IMG/VR virus record: IMGVR_UViG_3300031957_000300
Location: 1 to 38,101 of that record
From: a virus
Direction: 5' to 3' (one strand)
DNA length: 38,101 bases
In this document: piece by piece, positions 15,639 through 22,741 of the stretch
Position numbering within the stretch: the first letter of the stretch is position 1
Layout of the letters: each line of letters starts with the position of its first letter
Made by a program: the position numbers and the translations under genes
Notes under the pieces: model-generated
The model's database searches: none
What the model saw: only the letters and a program-made list of their open reading frames with translations
What the model was told of the DNA's origin: nothing

Positions 15639-16334
15639 ATGGCATTATCCGGCAGCAAAAATTTTGAACCAGATGTAGCAGAATACATCGAAGAAGCTTT
15701 TGAGCGTTGTGGCTTAGAGCTTCGTACTGGTTATGATTTGCGTACTGCCAAAAGAAGCGCCAATCTGATGCTGGCAGAATGGGCTAACCGGGGCTTGAAT
15801 CAGTGGACGATTAAAGAAGTAGACATAACCATGGTTAAAGACACTTCTACCTACAACATTGATTCTACAAACGCTACGGCGCCTATAGACGTTCTCGATG
15901 CTTACATACGAGAAACTATAAACAGTGAAACGACAGACTTTCCTCTTAACAAAATAAGTCGCGCAGAATATGCAAACTTATCTACCAAGGCCTCTAGCGG
16001 TAAACCAAACCAAGTTTTTGTAAACAAGCAAACGACACCAACAATTACAGTCTGGCCGGTGCCTGATAAGAACAGCACATACACCGTGAGGTTGAATGTC
16101 TTGACACGTATGGACGACGTTGATGGGGCTGTAGATACTGTTGACATGCCTTTTAGGTTTTTTCCGTGTTTTGTAGCTGGCCTTGCTTATTACATCAGCA
16201 TGAAAAAAGCGCCGGAAAGAACAGGCATGCTTAAACAAGTTTACGAAGAAGAATTTACAAGAGCCTTATCGCAAGATGAGCCTCGCACATCATTAAAAAT
16301 CGCGCCAAATCTTGGCAGGTATAACTCAGCATAA
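15639..16334 (+). CDS. head-tail adaptor (P22 gp4-like)
   Basis: A 231-aa protein whose N-terminal helices (DVAEYIEEAFERCGLELRTG, then TAKRSANLMLAEWANRGLNQ) match the pattern of the P22 gp4-type tail accessory factor that docks beneath the portal. The C-terminal half is beta-rich (ITVWPVPDKNSTYTVRL) and ends with a helix that contains AGLAYYISMKK. It fits with the P22-type portal gene and lies ahead of a second adaptor. It would form a dodecameric ring closing the filled head and starting the short tail. Confidence 0.7.
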   Translation: MALSGSKNFEPDVAEYIEEAFERCGLELRTGYDLRTAKRSANLMLAEWANRGLNQWTIKEVDITMVKDTSTYNIDSTNATAPIDVLDAYIRETINSETTDFPLNKISRAEYANLSTKASSGKPNQVFVNKQTTPTITVWPVPDKNSTYTVRLNVLTRMDDVDGAVDTVDMPFRFFPCFVAGLAYYISMKKAPERTGMLKQVYEEEFTRALSQDEPRTSLKIAPNLGRYNSA

Positions 16335-16648
16335 TGGCTTTCGCATCTGGAAAAGAAGCTTACGGAATCTGCGACATTACCGGGTTCCGTTACAAACGAC
16401 GCGAAATGAAAAAAACGTGGAATGGTCTGATTGTGGGTCCAGATCAATGGTCACCCAAACACCCACAATTAGATCCCAAGCCAAAACCAGCTGATCCACA
16501 AGCGATTCGTAACGCTAGACCAGAGACATCAGAATTCAACCAGTCATTTGTGTTGTATACAAATGTAGACAAAGGTATACTTGGCACTAAACTTGACACT
16601 TACGAACTTACTGTAAGTGTTGGCGAGGTAACCATAACGACATCATGA
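16334..16648 (+). CDS. small structural protein with degenerate zinc-ribbon motif
   Basis: A 104-aa protein. The first half (ICDITGFRYKRREMKKTWNG, then LIVGPDQWSPKHPQ) corresponds to a phage family that I know with a CxxC...CxxC ribbon ahead of W-x-P-x-H-P-Q. Here only the first Cys remains, and the later pair reads GPDQ. The second half is beta-rich and ends GEVTITTS. It lies between two adaptor genes and overlaps both (TAATG before, ATGA after), so it is probably a minor connector protein that no longer needs a metal. Confidence 0.55.
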   Translation: MAFASGKEAYGICDITGFRYKRREMKKTWNGLIVGPDQWSPKHPQLDPKPKPADPQAIRNARPETSEFNQSFVLYTNVDKGILGTKLDTYELTVSVGEVTITTS

Positions 16649-17292
16649 GTTTTACGTTAGCGACATTAAAGACTGCAATACAAGACTACTTAGAGTGTAC
16701 GGAAAGTACGTTTGTTACGAATCTGCCCACTTTTATCAAAGAGTCAGAGCAACGCATTTTTAAGCTTGTCGAGCTACCAAAGCAGCGCAAAAACGTCACA
16801 GGACAGGTAACTTCTAGCAATAGATTTTTAGCTACGCCTTCAGACTTTTACGCACCGTTTAGTGTGGCAATAATATCTGCAAACACCTACCACTACTTGG
16901 ATTTTAAGCACACGTCTTTTATTAAAGAGTTTGCGCCGAATACAACTACGACTGGCAGGCCCAGATATTACTCATTGTTTGACGACACCGCATTTGAGCT
17001 TGCTCCGGTGCCTGACGCAAACTACGACGTAGAGATTCACTATCTGCATAAACCGGCGTCCCTAACGTCCGGTGCAGAGAGTGGCACAACACTTCTATCC
17101 ACAGACTACCCTGACGCTCTTCTTTATGGTTCTCTCGCAGAGGCGGCAGTGTTCTTGAAAGAACCACCAGATGTCATTGCGACATTTGAACAACGGTTCA
17201 AAGAGGCCATTGCCAGAATGAAGACTATCGGTGAGGGACGTGAAACCAGAGACGAATATCGTTACGACCTCCTGAGAACAGGAGTAAACTAA
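16645..17292 (+). CDS. tail adaptor protein (podovirus SU10-type)
   Basis: A 215-aa protein with an N-terminal helix pair. LPTFIKESEQRIFKLVELP is the typical signature of the phage adaptor family, followed by a beta-rich middle (FLATPSDFYAPFSVAI, PRYYSLFDDTAFELAPVP) and a C-terminal helical region (LLYGSLAEAAVFLKEPPDV). Such proteins form a ring between the portal/first adaptor and the nozzle in short-tailed phages. It overlaps the previous gene by 4 nt (ATGA) and the next gene by one base. Confidence 0.72.
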   Translation: MSFTLATLKTAIQDYLECTESTFVTNLPTFIKESEQRIFKLVELPKQRKNVTGQVTSSNRFLATPSDFYAPFSVAIISANTYHYLDFKHTSFIKEFAPNTTTTGRPRYYSLFDDTAFELAPVPDANYDVEIHYLHKPASLTSGAESGTTLLSTDYPDALLYGSLAEAAVFLKEPPDVIATFEQRFKEAIARMKTIGEGRETRDEYRYDLLRTGVN

Positions 17293-18011
17293 TGCCCCAA
17301 ATAGAGTCGCTGAAGGGCGCTCACGTAGCGATTGTTGCCTTGGGCAACTCACAAGTAGATTATGCCATTGGTGCAGAAAACAGCATGCAATGGGATGAAG
17401 TCTGGACCGTTAACTCAGCAGCCGCTGTATACAAATCAGATCGTATGTTTATGTTGGACCCGGCCAGTCGGTTTTTTGATACCGATGACGCTGGAGCGCA
17501 AACCGATGTGATGAAAAATTTTTTGCCAGAATGTGACATACCCTGTTACACATGCGAGCTGGATGAGCGAGTGCCATCAGCAGTCGTATATCCTATTAAA
17601 GAGGTGGTTCAGGATACAAAGTGCGCATATCTCAATAACACCATACCGATGACAATTGCATTTGCTTATTGGAACAAAGTAGCGCGGATTGATCTTTTTG
17701 GTGTTGATTATAGCTACCAACACAATTTACATTTTGCAGAAGCTGGCAGAGCTTGTGTGGAGTTTTGGCTGGCTAAGTGCATGGAAGCAAACATTGAAAT
17801 CGGTGTCTCTCATAGATCTGGTTTGCTTGATCAAAATGTGCCTCTTGAAGAGCGCATATATGGCTTTCACCGATTAGACGATCCTGTTGTCGCAGTAAAT
17901 CACGACTCTGGTTGGATAGTTTGCGAAAACTCACAGATTGAAAAAGAAATGAAGAAGGCTGGAGCTAAGGTTCCAGAGCCTGTTTTATCACCGGAGCCTT
18001 ATCGTGGCTGA
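17292..18011 (+). CDS. Rossmann-like protein, possibly MptE/DUF115-related
   Basis: A 239-aa protein. It begins with an alpha/beta nucleotide-binding look (AHVAIVALGNSQVDYAIG), then WDEVWTVNSAAAVYKSDRMF, a long middle and ARIDLFGVDYSYQHNLHFAE with a buried Asp. The order strand-GNS-...-DLFGVDY resembles MptE-like (DUF115) Rossmann proteins, some of which act in surface-glycan or pterin pathways. This is a weak fold guess. It lies among tail genes and overlaps neighbours at both ends, so it is co-expressed with structural proteins. Six cysteines are present. It might modify virion proteins or host surface glycans, but nothing proves it. Confidence 0.45.
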   Translation: MPQIESLKGAHVAIVALGNSQVDYAIGAENSMQWDEVWTVNSAAAVYKSDRMFMLDPASRFFDTDDAGAQTDVMKNFLPECDIPCYTCELDERVPSAVVYPIKEVVQDTKCAYLNNTIPMTIAFAYWNKVARIDLFGVDYSYQHNLHFAEAGRACVEFWLAKCMEANIEIGVSHRSGLLDQNVPLEERIYGFHRLDDPVVAVNHDSGWIVCENSQIEKEMKKAGAKVPEPVLSPEPYRG

Positions 18012-18300
18012 GATGGGTAAAGACAGTTTTTTAGAGCTTGGCAGCGTGATGGTTGAAACCACACATAACAAAGGCCATGATCCTGAGTTTTGGGCAGAGC
18101 AGATAACCAAGAAGATTTGTGATATTTCAGCGGACGCGGCGCCACACGTAAGACAACAAGCTGAAGCTTTTCAAAACTACATCTATACGATAGTGTTGTA
18201 TGGAATTAAGAACGCAATTACCTCAGATCGGACAACTATGGTAAACTTATTGACAAGTCAGGGTCATCATGACATGGCTAAGATAATTAAGGAGTTATAG
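18004..18300 (+). CDS. conserved helical marine-phage protein, unknown function
   Basis: A 98-aa protein. It probably starts at GTG 18004, where GGAG lies 7 nt upstream; an ATG at 18013 is the alternative. It contains GHDPEFWAEQITKKICDIS, then APHVRQQAEAFQNYI and AITSDRTTMVNLLTSQGHHD. I recognise this string of motifs as a conserved small protein in marine phage tail modules. It is all-helical with no membrane segment. A tail assembly role is possible but unproven. Confidence 0.6.
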   Translation: MAEMGKDSFLELGSVMVETTHNKGHDPEFWAEQITKKICDISADAAPHVRQQAEAFQNYIYTIVLYGIKNAITSDRTTMVNLLTSQGHHDMAKIIKEL

Positions 18301-18302
18301 TT

Positions 18303-18731
18303 ATGGCAATATCAAGCGCTATACCAACAAGCTTTAAGCAAGAGCTGCTTGTCGGTACACACAATTTTACTGCCAGCTCCGGTAATGCTTTTAAGCTTGC
18401 TTTGTACACTAGCTCGGCTACTTTGGGCGCGACTACGACAGCTTTTACGACAACCGGGCAGGCATCAGGTACGAACTACACCAGTGGTGGAGCCACTTTA
18501 ACGTCAGTTACGCCGACCACATCAGGCACTACAGCCTTGTGTGATTTTGCGGACCTTACGTTTGGCACTGCTACGGTTACAGCAAGAGGATGCATGATCT
18601 ACAATGATACTCAATCCGACAAAGCTGTGGCTGTCATCGACTTTGGTGGTGACAAGACTAGTACCGCAGGTAATTTTACAATTGTGTTCCCGGCTGCGAA
18701 TGCAACAGCTGCGATTATACGATTGGCTTAA
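18303..18731 (+). CDS. conserved virion structural protein, Thr/Ala-rich
   Basis: A 142-aa beta-rich protein with AIPTSFKQELLVGTHNFTAS, FKLALYTSSATLGA, and then ARGCMIYNDTQSDKAVAVID and FTIVFPAANATAAIIRLA. This pattern is common in phages of marine and freshwater bacteria and is generally treated as a virion protein. Ribosome site AAGGAG. It is encoded just before the nozzle-like protein, so it may be a tail-surface or fibre-base protein. It is one of few candidates for host contact in this genome, which shows no obvious tail fibre or tailspike gene. Confidence 0.6.
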   Translation: MAISSAIPTSFKQELLVGTHNFTASSGNAFKLALYTSSATLGATTTAFTTTGQASGTNYTSGGATLTSVTPTTSGTTALCDFADLTFGTATVTARGCMIYNDTQSDKAVAVIDFGGDKTSTAGNFTIVFPAANATAAIIRLA

Positions 18732-18745
18732 AATTTAATCTTTTG

Positions 18746-18754
18746 TGGTAAAAT
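18746..18754 (+). promoter_or_regulatory. extended -10 promoter ahead of nozzle-like gene
   Basis: TGGTAAAAT (TG-n-TAAAAT) in the 29-nt gap after 18731. It ends 6 nt before the ATG at 18761, so the start of transcription would fall at or next to the A of the start codon. No Shine-Dalgarno is visible there, suggesting a leaderless mRNA. Confidence 0.5.
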
Positions 18755-18760
18755 TTTTGT

Positions 18761-20671
18761 ATGCCACTTACTACTTTAAATTTTAAACCGGGTATCAACA
18801 AAGAAGAAACCGACTACGCAAACGAAAACGGTTGGGTAGATGGCAATCTTATTCGGTTCAGAAAAGGCAGGCCAGAAAAAATTGGTGGCTGGGAAAAGCA
18901 GTCTGACACAAACACTTATTTAGGATCTGGCAGAGCCTTACATAGCTGGATCTCTCTTGGCGGAGCGCGATACTTGGGTATCGGCACGCACCTCAAATAC
19001 TATATCGAAGAAGGCGAGGCCTACAACGATATAACCCCTCTTAGAGTTACTACAAGCGCTGGAGACGTTACGTTTAGCGCAACCAATGGATCCTCAACAT
19101 TAACCGTAACGGACGCCTCACACGGCGCATCTACGGGCGATTTTGTGACTTTCTCTGGCGCCTCTTCATTGGGTGGATTGGTAACAGCTGCCGTTATCAA
19201 TCAAGAATATCAAATACTTCTTGTTACCGGGACAAACACGTACACAGTTACCGCCAAAGACACTAGCGGTTCAGAGGTTACGGCAAACGCAAGTGACAGC
19301 GGCAACGGCGGAAGCAGCGTTGTCGGCGCTTATCAAGTCAACACTGGCTTGGACGTTTATGTGCCTAGCACGGGTTGGGGTGTTGGTACGTGGGGCGCGG
19401 GTACTTGGGGTTCGTCTTCTGCGATTACCGCAAGCGGACAATTGCGATTGTGGACTCACGACAATTTTGGTGAAAATTTAATTATCAATCCAAGAGGCGG
19501 TGGTATATACCGATGGGTTGAGAACAACGGTCTATCTATTAGAGCGCTTGAATTACAGGGTATTACCGGGGCAAGCAAAGTACCTACCTTGGGGCTACAG
19601 GTAATAACCAGCGAAGTAGACCGACATCTAATCGTGCTTGGCGCGGATCCAATCGATAGTAGTAGCGGCAACAGAACCGGCGTTATTGATCCTATGTTGG
19701 TTGCGTTTTCAGATACGGAAAATGAATTAGACTTTAACCCTATAGCTACAAATACAGCTGGCTCCGTAAGGCTGTCATCTGGCTCATTAATTGTAGGCGG
19801 TTTGAAGTCAAGACAAGAAATTTTGATTTGGACCGATACAAGTCTTTACTCGATGACGTTTATCGGGCCACCACTTACTTTTGCTTTGAATCTCATAAAC
19901 GAAGGCGCTGGACTTATTGGCCCAAAAGCAGCCATCAATAGCCCGGTCGGTGTGTTTTTTATGAGCAAGAATGGATTTTACTACTACAATGGCGCAGTCA
20001 AAAAACTACCGTGTAGTGTGCAAGACTATGTGTTCTCAGATCTTAATTTGACGCAAGCTTTCAAATGTTACGCATCTGTTCATGCCGAGCATTCTGAAGT
20101 GTGGTTTTGGTATGTATCAAAAGAAGATGACACTGAAGAGATATCTCGATATGTCATTTACAACTACGAGGAATCAACTTGGAGTATTGGCAAGCTGGTT
20201 AGATACAGCTGGCTAGATGCAGGCATTGAGGATAGACCGATAGCGGCTGGTAAAGTTTCGGATGCTGGCGTCGTTTATCTGCATGAGTCTGGTTTTAACG
20301 ATGATGACAGTGCAATGTCTGACGTGTTTATAGAGTCAGCTGACATTGATCTGGCAGATGGCGAAAACTTCATGTTCGTCAAAAAACTAATTCCTGACAT
20401 CAAGTTTTTAACCACAACTGGTGTGTCAAATACGCCAGCGATGAACATTGTTGTCAAACGCAGAGATTACAACGCTGATACGCTGTCCACCGATAGCACC
20501 AGTCAAATCACTACGTCTACTCGTTTTACAAACTTGCGCACAAGAACCAGACAGGTGGTGCTGCGGTTTGAAAGTGACGACGACAACAGCGTCGAAGCAA
20601 ACAAAAAAGATTACAAATTTAGAGTCGGCAACACTAGACTGGATATACAACCCTCCGGGCGTCGAGGCTAA
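18761..20671 (+). CDS. tail nozzle/hub-like protein (P22 gp10 role)
   Basis: A 636-aa protein with the conserved start LNFKPGINKEETDYANENGW, then GNLIRFRKGRPEKIGGWEK and RALHSWISLGGARYLGIGTH. This N terminus is very common in marine short-tailed phages and corresponds in size and position to the tail nozzle/packaged-DNA stabilisation protein (P22 gp10 type). Residues about 95-180 form an inserted Ser/Thr/Gly-rich Ig-like domain, and WGVGTWGAGTWG is a short repeat. The C-terminal half is beta-propeller-like (FFMSKNGFYYYNGAVKKLP, SRYVIYNYEESTWSIGKL). It has no clear ribosome site but its own promoter. Confidence 0.7.
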   Translation: MPLTTLNFKPGINKEETDYANENGWVDGNLIRFRKGRPEKIGGWEKQSDTNTYLGSGRALHSWISLGGARYLGIGTHLKYYIEEGEAYNDITPLRVTTSAGDVTFSATNGSSTLTVTDASHGASTGDFVTFSGASSLGGLVTAAVINQEYQILLVTGTNTYTVTAKDTSGSEVTANASDSGNGGSSVVGAYQVNTGLDVYVPSTGWGVGTWGAGTWGSSSAITASGQLRLWTHDNFGENLIINPRGGGIYRWVENNGLSIRALELQGITGASKVPTLGLQVITSEVDRHLIVLGADPIDSSSGNRTGVIDPMLVAFSDTENELDFNPIATNTAGSVRLSSGSLIVGGLKSRQEILIWTDTSLYSMTFIGPPLTFALNLINEGAGLIGPKAAINSPVGVFFMSKNGFYYYNGAVKKLPCSVQDYVFSDLNLTQAFKCYASVHAEHSEVWFWYVSKEDDTEEISRYVIYNYEESTWSIGKLVRYSWLDAGIEDRPIAAGKVSDAGVVYLHESGFNDDDSAMSDVFIESADIDLADGENFMFVKKLIPDIKFLTTTGVSNTPAMNIVVKRRDYNADTLSTDSTSQITTSTRFTNLRTRTRQVVLRFESDDDNSVEANKKDYKFRVGNTRLDIQPSGRRG

Positions 20672-20982
20672 TGGCCAAGATCCTTGAGACTCGCTTGCCT
20701 CTTGCTACGGATGGTGAGGTTAGCGCCGATACGTTCAACCGTTTGGTAAGAATCTTAGAGATCAACCTTGGCTCAACAGATGTAGATAGAACGCCGGTTT
20801 TTAACGCTTCAGAAATTTCTGCGTTACAATTCGCTACTGGTGCTATAATATTTAATAGCACCGTGGAGGTCCATCAAGCGTTTGATGGCACGGAATTTAG
20901 GAATTTATATGAGCATCAAACATATGTAACAGGATTGGGAGGCACTTTGAGCGTTGGCAGTGTAAGCGTCACGACAAGTTAA
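20671..20982 (+). CDS. small tail-module protein, unknown function
   Basis: A 103-aa protein that starts on a TAATG overlap with the nozzle-like gene. The N terminus is helical (DTFNRLVRILEINLGS); the rest looks beta-rich and ends GGTLSVGSVSVTTS, similar to the ending of the small adaptor-region protein at 16334-16648 (SVGEVTITTS). The position suggests a tail-tip or fibre-attachment protein. No family was recognised with confidence. Confidence 0.5.
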   Translation: MAKILETRLPLATDGEVSADTFNRLVRILEINLGSTDVDRTPVFNASEISALQFATGAIIFNSTVEVHQAFDGTEFRNLYEHQTYVTGLGGTLSVGSVSVTTS

Positions 20983-20986
20983 TACT

Positions 20987-22741
20987 ATGGCAGAGAACAC
21001 AATATCACCAGAACTTTTAGATCGAATTAACCAATTTGCAGGAGCTGGTGCGGTTTCTGACCAAGAAATGATGATGATGCAAGACGCGCAACGTATGATG
21101 CCGCCAGCACCGACGATGCCTACAGCATCGATGCCCATGACGGGATCAGGCGCCGTGTCAGACCAAGAACTTATGATGATGCAACAAGCTGGTGAAGATG
21201 ATCTGGGCGCGCGTATACAGCAGCTCATGATGGAAATGCAGACCAGCGACGATCCTGACGAACAAAAACAATTAGGCAAAACTATAGAGCGCCTACAACT
21301 AGGCGCGCAAGCGCCATTAGCTGATCAAGCAATAATGATACAAGAGGCTGGTACAGGCGAAGACACTGTATTAGCTCACCTTAGCCCCGGCGAAGTCGTT
21401 TTGCCACCACAGTTTTTAGAAGATCCAGAATTTGAATCCATGATTGAAAAGAAATTCATGGATGCTGGCATTGACCCACAAGAAGCAGTAGCTGGTGTGG
21501 GTATAGCAAGCCTTAATCAAATGACCGGACTCGAAGAGTTTGGTTTTTTCAAAAAGATAGGCAAAGCGCTTAAAAAGGTAGCAAAGAAAATTGCACCTAT
21601 AGCTGGTCCATTAGCTAACTTTATACCCGGTGTTGGGCCGTTGGTTGCTGGTGCTATTGGCGCTGCAACTAATGTAGCAGCAGGTAAAGGCTTGAAGGGA
21701 GCCATATCTGGCGGCTTGGGCGGCTATTCTTTTGGTAAAGCCCTTACAGGTATCGGCAGTTTAGGCGGAACCTCAGCAGCGGATTTTGCTAAAAAAGGCT
21801 TAGTAGGAAAAATACAATCAGTCGGCGGTGGCTTAGCTTCATTACCGGGTGAAGGCTTTTTAGGAAAAACAGCAGAATTAATATTACCGGGTACAGATGA
21901 TACGGGTCTTTTTGGTAATCTACGCAAAGCTGGCGGTTACATTTTTGGCACTGGTCCAGACGGACAACCGTTCTTCCAACCTGATCCAAATGCCACCACT
22001 ACAACAACAACACCATCAACAACTACAACGCCCACGACAACTACAACAGCTGCACAACCACAAGGTAGTGCAATAAGCAGGTTTTTAGGTGGGCTGTTAC
22101 CGGGAGCCGGTGGCGGCGGCGGTTTGGCTGGAGGCTTGGGCAGTTTGGCTGGCCTTGGTCTAGCCGGTGGAGCAGCATTAAAACTTGGCCAACTGGCCAT
22201 GGATGAAGCTAGAAAAGATAAAGGCGTACCGATGACTCCATTAACTACGATGGATGCAGGCGGACGATACAACATAGAAGCTGAGATAGCTCGAAGGATG
22301 GGCAGAGAAGCACCAAATCCTGTTGAGTTTGGTTTACAGCCTAGAATGCCAACACTGAGTGGTGGACAAGCAGGACCAAGAAAGCCTGCGGTTACATCTC
22401 AATATGTGCAGGGAGCCGCAATGGGTGGAGCGATGCAACCGATGTATGCCATGGCGTATGCAAACGGTGGTGACGTAGCCATGGAAGATTTCCAAAGAAT
22501 GAACGGCGATATAGACGGACCCGGAACTGAAACCAGTGACGACATTCCAGCCATGCTTAGTGATGGTGAGTTTGTTATGACCGGCCAAGCGGTAAGAGGT
22601 GCTGGTTCATTTGAATTAAACGAAGAGCCTAACGGCATATTGACTTTGGTGCCTTCTGCTTCTGAAAGCAGAGATCGTGGCACACAGCTTATGTACCAGA
22701 TGATGGATGTTTTCGGGAGATACGCGAATGCAACCAATTAG
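20987..22741 (+). CDS. putative internal/ejection protein with Gly-rich hydrophobic segment
   Basis: A 584-aa protein. The N terminus has repeated Met-rich units (GAVSDQEMMMMQ, GAVSDQELMMMQ and a third weaker one). LAHLSPGEVVLPPQFLEDP follows at about 130-150. Then comes an amphipathic and hydrophobic Gly/Ala region (FFKKIGKALKKVAKKIAPIA, PGVGPLVAGAIGAA; about 186-245) that could insert in membranes. A Thr/Pro linker and second Gly-rich stretch precede the C-terminal motif DDIPAMLSDGEFVMTGQAV. This build is typical of short-tailed phage proteins that leave the virion and help form a conduit across the envelope. It is followed by three more proteins of that kind. Confidence 0.6.
   Translation: MAENTISPELLDRINQFAGAGAVSDQEMMMMQDAQRMMPPAPTMPTASMPMTGSGAVSDQELMMMQQAGEDDLGARIQQLMMEMQTSDDPDEQKQLGKTIERLQLGAQAPLADQAIMIQEAGTGEDTVLAHLSPGEVVLPPQFLEDPEFESMIEKKFMDAGIDPQEAVAGVGIASLNQMTGLEEFGFFKKIGKALKKVAKKIAPIAGPLANFIPGVGPLVAGAIGAATNVAAGKGLKGAISGGLGGYSFGKALTGIGSLGGTSAADFAKKGLVGKIQSVGGGLASLPGEGFLGKTAELILPGTDDTGLFGNLRKAGGYIFGTGPDGQPFFQPDPNATTTTTTPSTTTTPTTTTTAAQPQGSAISRFLGGLLPGAGGGGGLAGGLGSLAGLGLAGGAALKLGQLAMDEARKDKGVPMTPLTTMDAGGRYNIEAEIARRMGREAPNPVEFGLQPRMPTLSGGQAGPRKPAVTSQYVQGAAMGGAMQPMYAMAYANGGDVAMEDFQRMNGDIDGPGTETSDDIPAMLSDGEFVMTGQAVRGAGSFELNEEPNGILTLVPSASESRDRGTQLMYQMMDVFGRYANATN

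Noticed and set aside
21990-22060. ACA/ACT-rich run as a possible microsatellite or CRISPR-like repeat
   Set aside because: It encodes the Thr-rich linker of the 584-aa protein; units are irregular and there are no spacers.
21937-22275. 112-aa minus-strand frame rich in Val/Pro
   Set aside because: It is the complement of the Thr/Pro/Gly linker in the 584-aa ejection-type protein.
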